NCBI GenBank assembly: GCA_966186435.1
Contig: CBIFWW010000025.1
Coordinates: 1 to 28,624 of the forward strand
From: CBIFWW01 sp966186435
GTDB lineage: Bacteria > Pseudomonadota > Gammaproteobacteria > Enterobacterales > Enterobacteriaceae
DNA: 28,624 nt
Direction of reading: 5' to 3'
Shown here: positions 6,800 through 14,372 of the stretch, in pieces
Layout: the number at the start of each line of letters is the position of its first letter
How positions within the stretch are numbered: position 1 is the stretch's first letter
Notes under the pieces: generated by a model
Database searches by the model: none
What the model saw: only the letters and a program-made list of their open reading frames with translations
What the model was told of the DNA's origin: nothing
Program-made: the position numbers and the translations under genes

Positions 6800-8005
6800 T
6801 TATTGTGCCGGCGCGACGGTCACAAAGGATTGTTGCTGAGCTTCACTTAGCAAACGCTGCTGCAGGGACTGCGCCTGCGCTTTGCTGGCAAATGGCCCCA
6901 TCTGCACGCGGTAGACTGCGCCATTGTGGGAAACCAGGCCTGGTACGCCGAACTGCTGGCTTAACTTCTGTTGCCACTGGCTGGCGCGGGCCGCATCACT
7001 CACTGCCCCTACTTGCACTACAAACTGGCCACTGGCACTGGCCGCCGGGGCGGCGGCTGTTGGGGTAGCCACAGCGGGAGCAACCGCAGGTGCAACGCTA
7101 CCTTGAACGGATCCCGGGGCAGTGATTGGCGCGTTACGGGTACCGGTATCAATAGGGGATTGATCTGTAGGCTGTTCAGTCGTCGCTGCCGCTGTCGCCG
7201 CTGCGCCAATGGCTACGACGGGGGCCGCGCTTTCAACGACGCCATCTTTCAGCGGGGTTGGCGCACCCAGGAAACCGTTACTGTTAACCGGTACACCTTC
7301 GGTGCTGTCACTTTTCAAACCGTCATTGCTGATGGCGCGGACGTTACTTTGCGAAGTGGTGTCCTGTGGCATGGAAGAGGCGCTCCCCATACCGCTGTTT
7401 AAATCCGGGCGGGCTGGCAGGGCATAGGTTTGTTTAGCCACGGTGGTGCAATTCGTCCCTGGGCCGGACAAGTTCCCATCCTGGGCCACAATAATCGGGT
7501 CGATCTGCACTTTGGTATTATTTGAGGTGTTCAGGCGATCGGCGGCGGCGCGGGACAATGAAATCACCCGATCGTTACCAAAAGGCCCACGGTCGTTGAT
7601 GCGTACCACTAACATCCGGCCATTCGCCAGGTTAGTGACGCGCACATAGCTCGGGATTGGTAGGGTAGGGTGGGCTGCCGTAAACTGGTTGGGATCGAAA
7701 GCTTCACCGGAGGCTGTCAGGTTGCTATTAGGTTCAGCATCATAAATGGCTGCCAGACCTTTTTGGCTGAAGTTCGACGGATCCTGCACAATTTTGTAGG
7801 TTTTACCGTCGCGCTGATAATCCTGGTTGGCCGTTGGGTTTAGGGCTTCGTAATTAACATCGGCACCGCTAATTTCGGTGACTGGCCCAGTACAAACCGC
7901 AGGCTGCACCGGCTGAGTGTTCACCGGCTGCTGCCCATTATCATTTGAATTACAGGCTGCCAGTAAGGCTGCCGCTATCCCAATCCCAAGCCACTGCTTA
8001 CGCAT
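6800..8005 (-). CDS. rlpA: Septal ring lytic transglycosylase / rare lipoprotein A
   Basis: This 401-residue outer-membrane lipoprotein has a signal peptide with lipobox LAAC (acylated Cys18). A double-psi beta-barrel transglycosylase domain follows (about 75-165, with the conserved GLAAIYDAEP and VRINDRGPFGNDRVISLS segments). Next comes a long low-complexity Ala/Pro/Thr linker, then a C-terminal SPOR domain (about 325-401, FVVQVGAVSD to RLLSEAQ) that binds glycan strands stripped of stem peptides at the septum. RlpA of Pseudomonas is a lytic transglycosylase; activity in enterobacteria is less clear. I chose ATG 8003-8005 because GAGGT (8011-8015 on the minus strand) fits it well. An ATG four codons upstream would overlap mrdB and lacks a site. 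It is co-directional with mrdB, 11 bases apart. Confidence 0.95.
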   Translation of the reverse strand: MRKQWLGIGIAAALLAACNSNDNGQQPVNTQPVQPAVCTGPVTEISGADVNYEALNPTANQDYQRDGKTYKIVQDPSNFSQKGLAAIYDAEPNSNLTASGEAFDPNQFTAAHPTLPIPSYVRVTNLANGRMLVVRINDRGPFGNDRVISLSRAAADRLNTSNNTKVQIDPIIVAQDGNLSGPGTNCTTVAKQTYALPARPDLNSGMGSASSMPQDTTSQSNVRAISNDGLKSDSTEGVPVNSNGFLGAPTPLKDGVVESAAPVVAIGAAATAAATTEQPTDQSPIDTGTRNAPITAPGSVQGSVAPAVAPAVATPTAAAPAASASGQFVVQVGAVSDAARASQWQQKLSQQFGVPGLVSHNGAVYRVQMGPFASKAQAQSLQQRLLSEAQQQSFVTVAPAQ

Positions 8006-8016
8006 CGCACACCTCA

Positions 8017-9129
8017 TTACACACTCTTCGACAACATCTTCCGATGGGTATGGATGGACATCACTATCCCAAACCCGGCCATGAGTACGATAAGCGCAGA
8101 GCCACCATAACTCACTAATGGCAGCGGTACCCCTACTACCGGTAGAATTCCGCTCACCATACCAATATTAACAAATACATAGACAAACAAGATTAGCATC
8201 AGACCGCCGGCCATGACACGGCCAAATGTGGTTTGCGCCCGGGCGGCGATAATCAAGCCACGCATGATCAGTAGGAGGTATAGCGCCAGTAGCACCAGAA
8301 CACCTACTAATCCTAATTCTTCAGCCAGTACGGCAAAGATAAAGTCGGTATGGCGTTCAGGCAAGAATTCCAATTGGGACTGAGTACCGTGAAGCCAGCC
8401 TTTGCCCTGGAAGCCGCCGGAGCCAATGGCTATTTTGGATTGGATAATGTGGTAGCCGGCCCCCAGCGGATCGCTTTCGGGGTTGAGTAGCATCATCACC
8501 CGGTCCCGCTGATAGTCATGCATCAGGAAGAACCACAGTATCGGAATAAACGCCGCCAATAGCAGCACCGCTACACCGATTAGCTTCCAGCTCATCCCGG
8601 ACAAGAACAGGACGAACAAACCGGAAGCGGCAATCAGAATTGACGTCCCGAGGTCTGGTTGGGCCGCTACCAGTAGGGTTGGCACAAAGATTAATACCAG
8701 TGCGATAGCGGTATTTTTTAAGGTTGGCGGGCAGACATCACGGTTGATAAAACGCGCCACCATCAGCGGCACCGCAATTTTGGCGATTTCAGATGGCTGG
8801 AAGCGCACGATACCCAGATCCAACCAGCGTTGCGCGCCTTTAGAGATCGCCCCAAAAGCATCCACCGCTATCAGCAGGAAGATACAGACGATATACAGCC
8901 ACGGCGCCCAACCCTCGTAAACCCGGGGCGGGACCTGAGCCATAATAATCATGATCACTAAGCCGCCGAGGATTTGGCCGATTTTACGTTCCATCATGCC
9001 CGGGTCCTGCCCGCTGGCGCTCCAGACAACCAGTGCGCTATAAAACAGCAATAGCATGATAGTGAGCATAAACAGGGGATCGAGGTGGATCTTTTCCCAA
9101 ATGGTTTTTTTATTCGGATTATCCGTCAC
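8017..9129 (-). CDS. mrdB: Peptidoglycan glycosyltransferase RodA (MrdB)
   Basis: This 370-residue SEDS-family polytopic inner-membrane protein has about ten hydrophobic helices. RodA polymerises lipid II into glycan strands as the core glycosyltransferase of the elongasome, working with PBP2. SEDS landmarks are present: the GAQRWLDLG and RFQPSEIAKI segments, AAQPDLGTS, the large extracellular loop with ESDPLGAGYHIIQSKIAIGSGG, the HTDFIFAVLAEELG stretch, and PLPLVSYGGSALI near the C terminus. The start is GTG 9127-9129, two bases after the mrdA stop, with a GAGG about ten bases upstream inside mrdA. Length equals E. coli RodA. The tight spacing to mrdA supports coupled translation of the two partner subunits. 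Confidence 0.97.
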   Translation of the reverse strand: MTDNPNKKTIWEKIHLDPLFMLTIMLLLFYSALVVWSASGQDPGMMERKIGQILGGLVIMIIMAQVPPRVYEGWAPWLYIVCIFLLIAVDAFGAISKGAQRWLDLGIVRFQPSEIAKIAVPLMVARFINRDVCPPTLKNTAIALVLIFVPTLLVAAQPDLGTSILIAASGLFVLFLSGMSWKLIGVAVLLLAAFIPILWFFLMHDYQRDRVMMLLNPESDPLGAGYHIIQSKIAIGSGGFQGKGWLHGTQSQLEFLPERHTDFIFAVLAEELGLVGVLVLLALYLLLIMRGLIIAARAQTTFGRVMAGGLMLILFVYVFVNIGMVSGILPVVGVPLPLVSYGGSALIVLMAGFGIVMSIHTHRKMLSKSV

Positions 9130-9131
9130 GA

Positions 9132-11033
9132 TTATTGATCCTCGGCACCGGCTTGTGCCGGGGTTTCAACGGGCAATGTGGTGTTTTCATCGCCGAGCAT
9201 AATATGGTCGAGAATTTGGCGCATCAGTGTACCTACCGCCGGGCCTGCCCCGCCGTTCTCCAGGATCATGGCCACCGCCACCTTTGGATTATCATAAGGG
9301 GCGAAGGCCGTCATCAGCTTGTGGTCACGCAGACGCTCAGAGATCCGGTGGGCGTTATAGGTTTCGTTCGCTTTTAAGCCAAATACCTGTGCCGTACCGG
9401 ATTTAGCCGCTGCACGGTAAGGCGCAGAGGCAAAATATTTATGGGCGGTACCGTTGGCGCGGTTAGCGACGCCATACATCCCGTCTTTGGCAATTTCCCA
9501 GTAACCAGAGTGAATATCACCAATTGGCGCCTGCTGCGGCTGTACCCAGGGGATCTGTTTGCCATTAATCATGGTGCTCTGAAGAAGATGTGGCACTTTC
9601 ACCACGCCGTCATTAATCAGCGTCATCATGGCTTTGTTCATCTGGATCGGCGTGGCCGTCCAGTAACCCTGGCCGATGCCCACCGGGATGGTATCGCCCT
9701 GATACCACGGTTTTTTGAAGCGCTTTAGCTTCCATTCACGGGTTGGCATATTCCCGGTACGCTCTTCCGACAGGTCAATACCAGTGAAGTGGCCGTAGCC
9801 AAACTTACGCATCCAGTCAGACATGCGGTCAATACCCATGTCATAGGCAACTTGGTAGAAGAAGGTATCGGCAGACTCTTCCAGGGCTTTGGTCACGTTC
9901 AGACGGCCGTGGCCCCATTTTTTCCAGTCGCGGTAGCGTTTTTCGGAGCCAGGCAGTTGCCACCAACCCGGGTCAAATAGCGAGCTGTTACGGGTGATCA
10001 CGCCCGCGCTCAGCGCAGACACCGCCATATAAGGTTTAACCGTCGAAGCCGGAGGGTAGACACCCTGGGTGGCGCGGTTGATTAGCGGAGTGTTTGCATC
10101 ATTCAGCAGGCCAGAATAGGCCTTGCTGGAGATACCATTGACGAAGGGGTTAGGGTCATAACTTGGCATGGACACTAATGCCAGAATCGCCCCGGTGCGG
10201 GGATCGGTCACCACCACTGCGGCACGGCTACCGGCCAGTAGGGTTTCAATATAGGATTGGAGTTTCAGATCCAGAGATAAATAGATATCGTGGCCTGCCG
10301 TTGGTGGCACTTCTTTCAGCTGGCGAATCACCCGCCCACGGTTATTGACCTCGACTTCTTCATAGCCAGTCTGCCCATGCAGCACATCCTCGTAGTAGCG
10401 TTCAATGCCCAGCTTGCCGATATCATGGGTGGCGGCGTAGTTAGCCAGCTTGCCGTCTTCATCCAACCGTTCAACGTCTTTATCGTTGATTTTGGATACA
10501 TAGCCAATGACGTGAGTCAGGGCTGAACCATAGGGATAATAACGCTGTTTATAGCCTTTAACTTCAACACCCGGGAAGCGATACTGGTTCACGGCAAAGC
10601 GTGCCAGCTGCACATCGGTTAAGTTGATTTTTACGGGAATAGAGGTAAAGCGGTGAGAGCGGCCCCGCTCTTTCTTAAAGTTAGCAATATCGTCTTCAGT
10701 CAGGTCGACTATTGGCCGCAGGGCGTCCAGGGTGGCCTGAATGTTATCCACCTTCTCCGGCATCATTTCAACCTGGTAAATTGTCCGGTTGAGGGCCAGC
10801 GGGGTGCCGTTACGGTCGTAGATAATCCCACGGCTGGGCGGGATAGGCACCAGCTTGATGCGGTTTTGGTTAGAGCGGGTTTGATAGTCGTCGTGACGGA
10901 CGATCTGCACATTATACAGGTTGGCTAATAGCACGCCGGTAAGTAGCAGGATGCCGATAAATGCGACCAGCGCCCGGCGCACAAAGAGCGCAGACTCTGC
11001 CGTATAGTCGCGAAAAGAATTCTGTAATTTCAT
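9132..11033 (-). CDS. mrdA: Peptidoglycan DD-transpeptidase PBP2 (MrdA)
   Basis: This 633-residue class B penicillin-binding protein is the transpeptidase of lateral wall elongation and the partner of RodA. It has a short cytoplasmic N terminus, a single transmembrane anchor (about 20-42) and a pedestal domain. The transpeptidase domain carries the catalytic motifs STVK (S330, K333), SAD (387-389) and KSGT (544-547), with S330 at the same position as in E. coli PBP2. The C-terminal tail after about 610 is acidic and Ala/Pro rich and looks variable. The gene follows rlmH by 24 bases and precedes mrdB by two, so all three genes and rsfS probably share a transcript. Confidence 0.98.
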   Translation of the reverse strand: MKLQNSFRDYTAESALFVRRALVAFIGILLLTGVLLANLYNVQIVRHDDYQTRSNQNRIKLVPIPPSRGIIYDRNGTPLALNRTIYQVEMMPEKVDNIQATLDALRPIVDLTEDDIANFKKERGRSHRFTSIPVKINLTDVQLARFAVNQYRFPGVEVKGYKQRYYPYGSALTHVIGYVSKINDKDVERLDEDGKLANYAATHDIGKLGIERYYEDVLHGQTGYEEVEVNNRGRVIRQLKEVPPTAGHDIYLSLDLKLQSYIETLLAGSRAAVVVTDPRTGAILALVSMPSYDPNPFVNGISSKAYSGLLNDANTPLINRATQGVYPPASTVKPYMAVSALSAGVITRNSSLFDPGWWQLPGSEKRYRDWKKWGHGRLNVTKALEESADTFFYQVAYDMGIDRMSDWMRKFGYGHFTGIDLSEERTGNMPTREWKLKRFKKPWYQGDTIPVGIGQGYWTATPIQMNKAMMTLINDGVVKVPHLLQSTMINGKQIPWVQPQQAPIGDIHSGYWEIAKDGMYGVANRANGTAHKYFASAPYRAAAKSGTAQVFGLKANETYNAHRISERLRDHKLMTAFAPYDNPKVAVAMILENGGAGPAVGTLMRQILDHIMLGDENTTLPVETPAQAGAEDQ

Positions 11034-11057
11034 CCGCTGCTTAATCTACCTGATGCG

Positions 11058-11528
11058 TCACTCACGGTGATACGGGTGGTTAGTGGTAATGCTCCACGCC
11101 CGGTACAAACTTTCTGCTACCAAAACCCGAACCAGCGGGTGGGGCAGCGTCAGGTTAGACAACGACCAGCTTTGCTCCGCGGCAGCTTTACAGGCTGGAG
11201 AAAGGCCTTCCGGCCCGCCAATCAGTAAACTGACGTTGCGGCCATCTTGCTTCCAGCGTTCAAGTTGATTAGCCAGCTGCGGGGTATCCCAGGGTTTACC
11301 CGGGATATCGAGCGTAACTATCAGATTACCTTTGCCGGCAGCCGCTAGCATCATTTCACCTTCTTTCTCCAGAATACGTTTAATATCCGCATTCTTACCG
11401 CGCTTCCCGGCTGGGACTTCAACAAGCTCAAAAGGCATGTCTTTTGGAAAGCGATGGAGATAGTCGGTGAAACCGGTCTGCACCCAATCGGGCATTTTGG
11501 TGCCAACGGCGACCAGTTGCAGCTTCAC
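11058..11528 (-). CDS. rlmH: 23S rRNA pseudouridine-1915 N3-methyltransferase RlmH
   Basis: This 156-residue SPOUT-class methyltransferase uses S-adenosylmethionine to methylate the N3 of pseudouridine 1915 in helix 69 of 23S rRNA, acting on assembled 70S ribosomes. The trefoil-knot region is recognisable in LLIGGPEGLSPACK (about 102-115) and LPHPLVRVLVAESLYRAWSI near the C terminus, ending NHPYHRE. The start is GTG 11526-11528, with GGAG on the minus strand (11536-11539) seven bases upstream. That site lies at the end of rsfS, only three bases separate the genes, and translation is probably coupled. One residue longer than the E. coli protein. Confidence 0.97.
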   Translation of the reverse strand: MKLQLVAVGTKMPDWVQTGFTDYLHRFPKDMPFELVEVPAGKRGKNADIKRILEKEGEMMLAAAGKGNLIVTLDIPGKPWDTPQLANQLERWKQDGRNVSLLIGGPEGLSPACKAAAEQSWSLSNLTLPHPLVRVLVAESLYRAWSITTNHPYHRE

Positions 11529-11531
11529 CCA

Positions 11532-11849
11532 TTAACTCCAGAGTTTTTCCAGCTCGTACAGACGACGGCTTTCTTCCTGCATCACGTGCACGATAACTTC
11601 ACCCAGATCGACAACAATCCAGTCGGCCTCGCTCTGGCCTTCAACGCCCAGTGGCAGCATACCGGCAGCGCGTGATTCTTGAACCACGTGATCGGCGATA
11701 GACATAACGTGACGGCTTGAGGTGCCAGTACAAATGATCATGCAATCAGTGATGCTTGATTTGCCCTTCACATTAATAGCGATGATGTCCTGGCCTTTCA
11801 GGTCATCAATTTTGTCGATTACAAAATCCTGGAGTGCTTTATCCTGCAA
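11532..11849 (-). CDS. rsfS: Ribosome silencing factor RsfS
   Basis: This 105-residue protein binds ribosomal protein uL14 on the large subunit and blocks joining of the 30S subunit, lowering translation when nutrients are scarce. The family core is clear: DLKGQDIIAINVKGKSSITD (18-37), CTGTSSRHV (41-49) and the WIVVDLGEVIVHVM stretch (about 76-89), ending in the usual LYELEKLWS. The start is TTG 11847-11849, preceded by a G-rich AGGGGG five bases upstream. Length and N terminus agree with the E. coli protein. It heads a co-directional series with rlmH, mrdA, mrdB and rlpA. In E. coli cobC lies between nadD and this gene; here there is a 232-base gap without a gene. Confidence 0.96.
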   Translation of the reverse strand: MQDKALQDFVIDKIDDLKGQDIIAINVKGKSSITDCMIICTGTSSRHVMSIADHVVQESRAAGMLPLGVEGQSEADWIVVDLGEVIVHVMQEESRRLYELEKLWS

Positions 11850-12028
11850 GTGTTCCCCCTGAAGGAATTCAATGGTGGTGCGTAAAAGAGGTTGTCAACG
11901 GTAAACGTGACACAGCTGGCCGGAGCCAGTGTTTTAAAGTGGGCTATCATCCCATTGCCAGCGGTGATTTGCATCGCCATTTTTGTAAAACAATTTCTAC
12001 ACTGGCGCCAGACAAATCCCGGCTGCGG

Positions 12029-12056
12029 AGGATAACAGGCTGAGAAGTAGTGTCAA
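12029..12056 (-). promoter_or_regulatory. Candidate sigma-70 promoter for rsfS-rlmH-mrdAB
   Basis: The minus strand has a perfect TTGACA (12051-12056), a 16-base spacer and TATCCT (12029-12034, four of six to consensus). It lies in the 232-base gap between nadD and rsfS. A second TTGACA (11894-11899) is present but has no good -10. The gap shows no other clear structure and no recognisable cobC remnant. Confidence 0.4.
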
Positions 12057-12081
12057 TGGCTTAAGCCTGGCACCTTTGATC

Positions 12082-12738
12082 CTACACAGTCCGGTACAGC
12101 CGATGGCGCAGGATATAATCAAGTACCACGGGTGGTAGAAGGCCGTCGCAGGGCAGACCACCTTGTACCCGCTGGCGGATTTCAGTCGCTGAAATTGGGT
12201 AAAGTGGGGTGTTAGCAAGGTACACGTGGCCCCCGGGGCGCTGATGTAAATCTTCCACGTTATCGGTGAGTAACGCGTCCAGCCAGCGTTGCCCGGCAGA
12301 ATCATTCATCTGGATGGGGTAGCCGGGGCGGCGCATCACTAACAGATGGCAAAGCCGGGTAAGATCCTGATAGCGGTGCCAGTTGGCGAGGTTAACCAGC
12401 GAGTCCTGGCCGATAATAAAAGCCAGTGGCTGGCTTTCGCCAATTTCCTGGCGTAGGGCTTCAAGGGTTTCCACAGTATAAGAGGGGGCCTGGCGCAGCA
12501 GCTCCCGCTCATCGACGGAGAATAACGGCTCGTTGGCAATCGCCAGTTTGATCATGTCCAGGCGCTGTTGGCTGGTGGCTCCAGGCTGGTGGCGATGGGG
12601 CGGAACATTATTAGGCATGAGTTTTACATGGCCTAATCCGCATTGCCCCGCCAGTGCCGCCACCGGATAAAGATGCCCATAATGGATTGGGTCGAAGGTG
12701 CCGCCATACAGGGCCAGCAATTTCGTCACCTCAGCCAT
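12082..12738 (-). CDS. nadD: Nicotinate-nucleotide adenylyltransferase NadD
   Basis: This 218-residue cytoplasmic enzyme transfers AMP from ATP to nicotinate mononucleotide to form deamido-NAD, an essential step shared by de novo and salvage NAD synthesis. The nucleotidyltransferase motifs are present: GGTFDPIHYGH at 12-22 with the HxGH signature (19-22), PNNVPPHR, IIGQDS near 108-113, and ISATEIR (182-188), the variant of the ISSTxxR phosphate-binding motif. I chose ATG 12736-12738, which overlaps the end of holA by eight bases and has a GGGGA eight bases upstream. A longer reading frame exists but would overlap holA further. The gene is the last in the leuS-lptE-holA-nadD unit. Confidence 0.96.
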   Translation of the reverse strand: MAEVTKLLALYGGTFDPIHYGHLYPVAALAGQCGLGHVKLMPNNVPPHRHQPGATSQQRLDMIKLAIANEPLFSVDERELLRQAPSYTVETLEALRQEIGESQPLAFIIGQDSLVNLANWHRYQDLTRLCHLLVMRRPGYPIQMNDSAGQRWLDALLTDNVEDLHQRPGGHVYLANTPLYPISATEIRQRVQGGLPCDGLLPPVVLDYILRHRLYRTV

Positions 12739-13762
12739 CGATAAAAATCCCCGGCAGCGCACGGGTGCAGATCAGCAGCGACAACCCCTCCAGCTCATGC
12801 CAGACGCTTTGGCCGTAGTCTTGCTTGAGCACGATTTCGATTTGGCTCATCAGGCGCACCGCCTGGTTGAGTTGCGCCAGACTCAGCCGGTTAATGGCTT
12901 CTGTCACCATACCCCGGCGGTTCTGCCAGATCCGGTGTTTATCAAACAAGGCTTTGAGCGGCGTGTGGCTGGACTGGCGCTTAAGGGCCAGTAGCATCAG
13001 TATCTCCCGTTGGGCGGTGCGCAGCAGGATCACCGGCTCACTCCCTTCCAGCCGCAATTGGCTTAGCACATGCAGCGCCCGCTTGCTTTTACCCGCCAAC
13101 AGGGCATCTACCCAGTGGAAGGGAGTAAAGTGGGCGGCGTTGTTAACCGCTTGCTCAACCCGGGGCAGGGTGAGTTTGCCATCGGGCCATAACAGCGATA
13201 GCCGCTCCAGTGCCTGGGATAACGCCAGTAGGTTGCCCTCGTAGCAGTAACACAGCAATTGAACCGCGGGTTCATCCAGCACCAGCTGCATCTGTTTAGC
13301 CCGGTTAGCCACCCAGCGCGGCAGCTGGTTTTGCTCAGGCGTTTGGCAACTGACCTGGGCGGCGCGGGTATCCAGGGTTTTTATCCACCCGGCATTCTCT
13401 TGGGCCTTATTCAATTTATTGCTGCGGACGATCAGCAATAAATCTTCATGTAGCATGCCCACCAACTGTTCCAAATGCTGGTTAATCGCGGCATTGGGGC
13501 CGTTCTCGGGGAGCGCCAGGGAAAGGGTCTGGCGGCTGGAAAACAGGCTCATGGCCTGGCTTAAAGAAAACAGCGCTTCCCAGTCAGTATTGTTATCTAT
13601 CTGGGCGCTGTGGTGCTCAGTAAAGCCGTGGGACTCCGCAACGTGGCGAATTGCGTCCTGGCTTTCCTGGAGTAAAAGAGGGTCATTACCGGAGAGTAGA
13701 TACGCCGCGCGCAGCCCTTCAGAGAGCTGCGCGCGGAGTTGTTCAGGGTAAAGCTTGATCAT
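12731..13762 (-). CDS. holA: DNA polymerase III subunit delta
   Basis: This 343-residue subunit is the clamp-loader wrench that opens the beta sliding clamp during loading at primed DNA. Length equals E. coli HolA. The N-terminal AAA+-like domain begins with MIKLYPEQL and the clamp-binding element around FSLSQAMSLFSSRQTLSL (about 66-83), and lacks a functional Walker A motif as expected for delta. The C-terminal collar domain contains the RTAQREILMLLALKRQ segment. The ATG overlaps the lptE stop in an ATGA arrangement (13759-13762), and the gene overlaps nadD downstream, so the three are translationally linked. Sequence is less conserved than its neighbours, as is usual for delta. Confidence 0.96.
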   Translation of the reverse strand: MIKLYPEQLRAQLSEGLRAAYLLSGNDPLLLQESQDAIRHVAESHGFTEHHSAQIDNNTDWEALFSLSQAMSLFSSRQTLSLALPENGPNAAINQHLEQLVGMLHEDLLLIVRSNKLNKAQENAGWIKTLDTRAAQVSCQTPEQNQLPRWVANRAKQMQLVLDEPAVQLLCYCYEGNLLALSQALERLSLLWPDGKLTLPRVEQAVNNAAHFTPFHWVDALLAGKSKRALHVLSQLRLEGSEPVILLRTAQREILMLLALKRQSSHTPLKALFDKHRIWQNRRGMVTEAINRLSLAQLNQAVRLMSQIEIVLKQDYGQSVWHELEGLSLLICTRALPGIFIDG

Positions 13763-14358
13763 TGGCTGGCAGAAGACGCTGGCAAGGTCGTGCTCACCCG
13801 GCCAGAAGTAGCCTGGTTATCTGGGGTGACTACTTCTTCACGCCCTACAGCATTTTTAACATCTGCTTCATGTACCGCGACCAGTTTCCGCACCAGCTGT
13901 TCAGCGATTTGATCGTACATTTCATTAATAATCATTTGCTGTTCGGCATCTTTAGCTAACGCTTTCTGCGGGTTATCAAAGTATGAGCGATAGGTTTTAG
14001 CACTAATCGGATAGATATCTCTGCCCGGGATCAACACCGATGCACTGGCGCTCATTACCATCTGATATTCCGCCGTCTGGCCGTTCTGGAACACAGAAGC
14101 AGTGTCCTGACCAGTGCTTGATGCACCCAAACGTAGGGATGGAATATCCTGACGCATTGGGTCTTGCTCGACGACTTTTACACCGCTCAGACGCAATTTA
14201 TTACGCACCGCACGGGCCAGTGGCCCGTTAGGGTCACTGGAGTCAAGAATCAGCGTTTTTAGACTGGTTGGCACCGCCGTGGTACTACGCAGGTGGAAAC
14301 CACAGCCGGCGGTGATTAACACCGCCAGGCTTAATAACAATGTGAACAAATATCGCAC
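13759..14358 (-). CDS. lptE: LPS-assembly lipoprotein LptE
   Basis: This 199-residue outer-membrane lipoprotein plugs the LptD beta-barrel and helps insert lipopolysaccharide into the outer leaflet. The signal peptide ends in a lipobox TAGC with the acylated cysteine at 19, followed by GFHLRSTTAVP, the family's start of the mature protein. The start is GTG 14356-14358 with a strong AGGAGG four bases upstream. The C-terminal end (about 175-199) is Thr/Ser rich and probably disordered. It was formerly called RlpB. The gene lies 14 bases after leuS and overlaps holA by four bases, the standard enterobacterial order. Confidence 0.97.
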   Translation of the reverse strand: MRYLFTLLLSLAVLITAGCGFHLRSTTAVPTSLKTLILDSSDPNGPLARAVRNKLRLSGVKVVEQDPMRQDIPSLRLGASSTGQDTASVFQNGQTAEYQMVMSASASVLIPGRDIYPISAKTYRSYFDNPQKALAKDAEQQMIINEMYDQIAEQLVRKLVAVHEADVKNAVGREEVVTPDNQATSGRVSTTLPASSASQ

Positions 14359-14372
14359 ACTTCCTCCTGTGC

